From: Alphaproteobacteria bacterium
GTDB lineage: Bacteria > Pseudomonadota > Alphaproteobacteria > Reyranellales > Reyranellaceae
Reading direction: 5' to 3'
DNA length: 7,920 nucleotides
Assembly (NCBI GenBank): GCA_005884705.1
Contig: VBAF01000320.1
Span: 1-7,920, forward strand
The translations under genes and the position numbers were made by a program. The notes beneath the pieces are model-generated. The model ran no database searches. It had not been told where the DNA came from and worked only from the letters and a program-made list of their open reading frames with translations. Of the stretch, positions 6,548 to 7,920 are shown piece after piece; the stretch's first letter is position 1; the number at the start of each line of letters is the position of its first letter.

Positions 6548-7920
6548 TCGTCGGCACCGCGGGCCATATCGACCACGGCAAGACGGCGCTGGTGAAGGCG
6601 CTGACCGGCGTCGATGCCGACCGCCTCAAGGAGGAGAAGGCGCGCGGCATCACCATCGATCTCGGCTACGCGTACAGCGATCTCGGCGATGGCCGACAGC
6701 TCGGCTTCGTCGACGTGCCGGGACACGAGCGCTTCGTCCACAACATGCTGGCCGGCGCGACCGGCATCGACGCCGCGCTGCTGGTCGTGTCGGCGGCCGA
6801 AGGCATCAAGCCGCAGACCGTCGAGCATCTGCAGATCATGGACCTGCTCGGCCTCGATCGTGGCATCGTAGCGCTTACCAAGTCGGATCTGGTCAATGAC
6901 GACGAGCTGCTCGAGCGCATGGCCGAGGTCGAGACGCTGCTGTCGGCCACCTCGCTGAGCGGCGCGGAGATCGTGCCGGTCTCGGCCCTCACCGGCCAGG
7001 GCGTCGACGAGCTCAAGGCCAAGCTGCTGGCGCTGGGCGAGAGCGGCAAGGGCACGACCGGCCATACCCGGCTGGCGGTCGACCGCTGCTTCCTGCTGTC
7101 GGGCGCCGGCGTGGTGGTGACCGGCACGGTGCATGCGGGCGAAATCCGGGTCGGCGATCACCTGCTGCTGACGCCGTCCGGCCTGGAAGCACGCGTGCGC
7201 TCGCTGCACGCCCAGAACCGCGCCGCTGAGGTCGGCCATGCCGGCGAGCGCTGCGCGCTGAACCTGAGCGGCGCCAGGCTCTCCAGGGAAGCGGTGAAGC
7301 GCGGGGACTGGGTGGTGAGCCCGGCGCTGCACGCACCGACCGACCGGCTCGATGTCGAGCTCAAGCTGCTCGCTTCCGAACCGCAGCCGCTCAAGCACTG
7401 GAGTCCGGCGCACGTCCATCTCGGCTCGGCGCACGTCATGGGGCGGGTCGCCCTGCTCGCCGACGACCAGCTGCGGCCCGGCGCGAGCGGGCTGGCGCAG
7501 CTCGTGCTCGACGAGAAGATCGGCGTGCTGGCCGGCGACCGCGTGATCCTGCGCGATCCGTCGGCGACCCGCACCATCGCCGGTGCCACCGTCATCGATC
7601 CGTTCGGCCCGCCGCGCAATCGCCGCACGCCGCGCCGGCTGGCCGAGCTGCGCGCGCTTGGGCGGCCCAACGCGAGCGTGCTCGACGCGCTGCTGCGCGA
7701 GGAGGCGGGCTTCGTCGACAGCGCGCGCTTGGGCATCGCCCGCAATCTCAAGGCGGCCGAGGTCGAGCGACTGCTGGCCGAGGCCGGCGGCACCAAGGTG
7801 GCGGGCTTCGGCTTCCTCGCCGAGACGCTGGCCGCGGCGCGCGCCGACTTCGGCGAAACCCTGAAGTTCTTCCACGAAGGCAGTCCCGACGCGCCCGGCC
7901 TGCCGCCGGAGCGGCTGCGC
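6544..7920 (+). CDS. selB: Selenocysteine-specific translation elongation factor, 3' end beyond the window
   Basis: SelB is the GTPase that carries Sec-tRNA(Sec) to a UGA codon marked by a SECIS hairpin. 459 residues are present; bacterial SelB usually has about 610-640, so roughly the C-terminal quarter is missing. The G domain shows GHIDHGKT (7-14, P-loop), RGITID (34-39), DVPGHE (57-62), TKSD (112-115) and SAL (147-149). The SelB hallmark AVDRCFLLSGAGVVVTGT follows (178-195). Asp180, Arg181 and Arg236 fall at the positions I recall forming the Sec pocket in E. coli SelB. Domains II and III follow, and the first winged helix of the mRNA-binding domain begins at about residue 370 (LAELRALGRPNASVLDALLREE). 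The start overlaps the selA stop as ATGA, so the two are translationally coupled. Confidence 0.97.

Overview
The window looks like chromosomal DNA from a GC-rich alphaproteobacterium. Base composition is uniformly high in GC, and ATG and GTG starts, ATGA stop/start overlaps and purine-rich ribosome binding sites are typical. A member of the Hyphomicrobiales or a Reyranella-like lineage would fit, but the genus cannot be settled from this sequence. No mobile element, CRISPR array, rRNA or tRNA is visible, and no composition shift suggests recent transfer.

Left part (1-3471): carboxylation and 5-oxoproline metabolism. The 5' end of a biotin-dependent acyl-CoA carboxyltransferase gene runs leftward off the window edge and carries a perfect 19-bp tandem duplication at that edge. 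Divergent from it is a small four-helix DoxX-family membrane protein. Next come pxpC and pxpB, leftward and overlapping by ATGA, and then pxpA, rightward from a 38-bp divergent gap. PxpA, PxpB and PxpC together form the ATP-dependent prokaryotic 5-oxoprolinase, which opens 5-oxoproline to glutamate.

Middle (3472-4815): a 171-bp gap with a sigma70-like promoter and a 27-bp GC-rich palindrome, then a membrane-anchored SGNH/GDSL-hydrolase-like protein of unknown substrate.

Right part (4816-7920): a selenocysteine-insertion unit. A 352-bp region holds a candidate promoter with an overlapping inverted repeat, a predicted 34-residue small membrane protein, and a strongly structured leader. selA (L-seryl-tRNA(Sec) selenium transferase) and selB (Sec-specific elongation factor, cut by the window end) follow, overlapping by ATGA. 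SelA makes Sec-tRNA(Sec) from Ser-tRNA(Sec) and selenophosphate, and SelB delivers it to UGA codons followed by a SECIS hairpin. No selC, selD or selenoprotein gene is visible here.

The most interesting signal is the leader of selA. A long G-loop hairpin ends exactly where the selA Shine-Dalgarno begins, with an in-frame UGA upstream of it at a SECIS-like distance. This resembles the SECIS-like translational feedback described for E. coli selAB, but with a different architecture.
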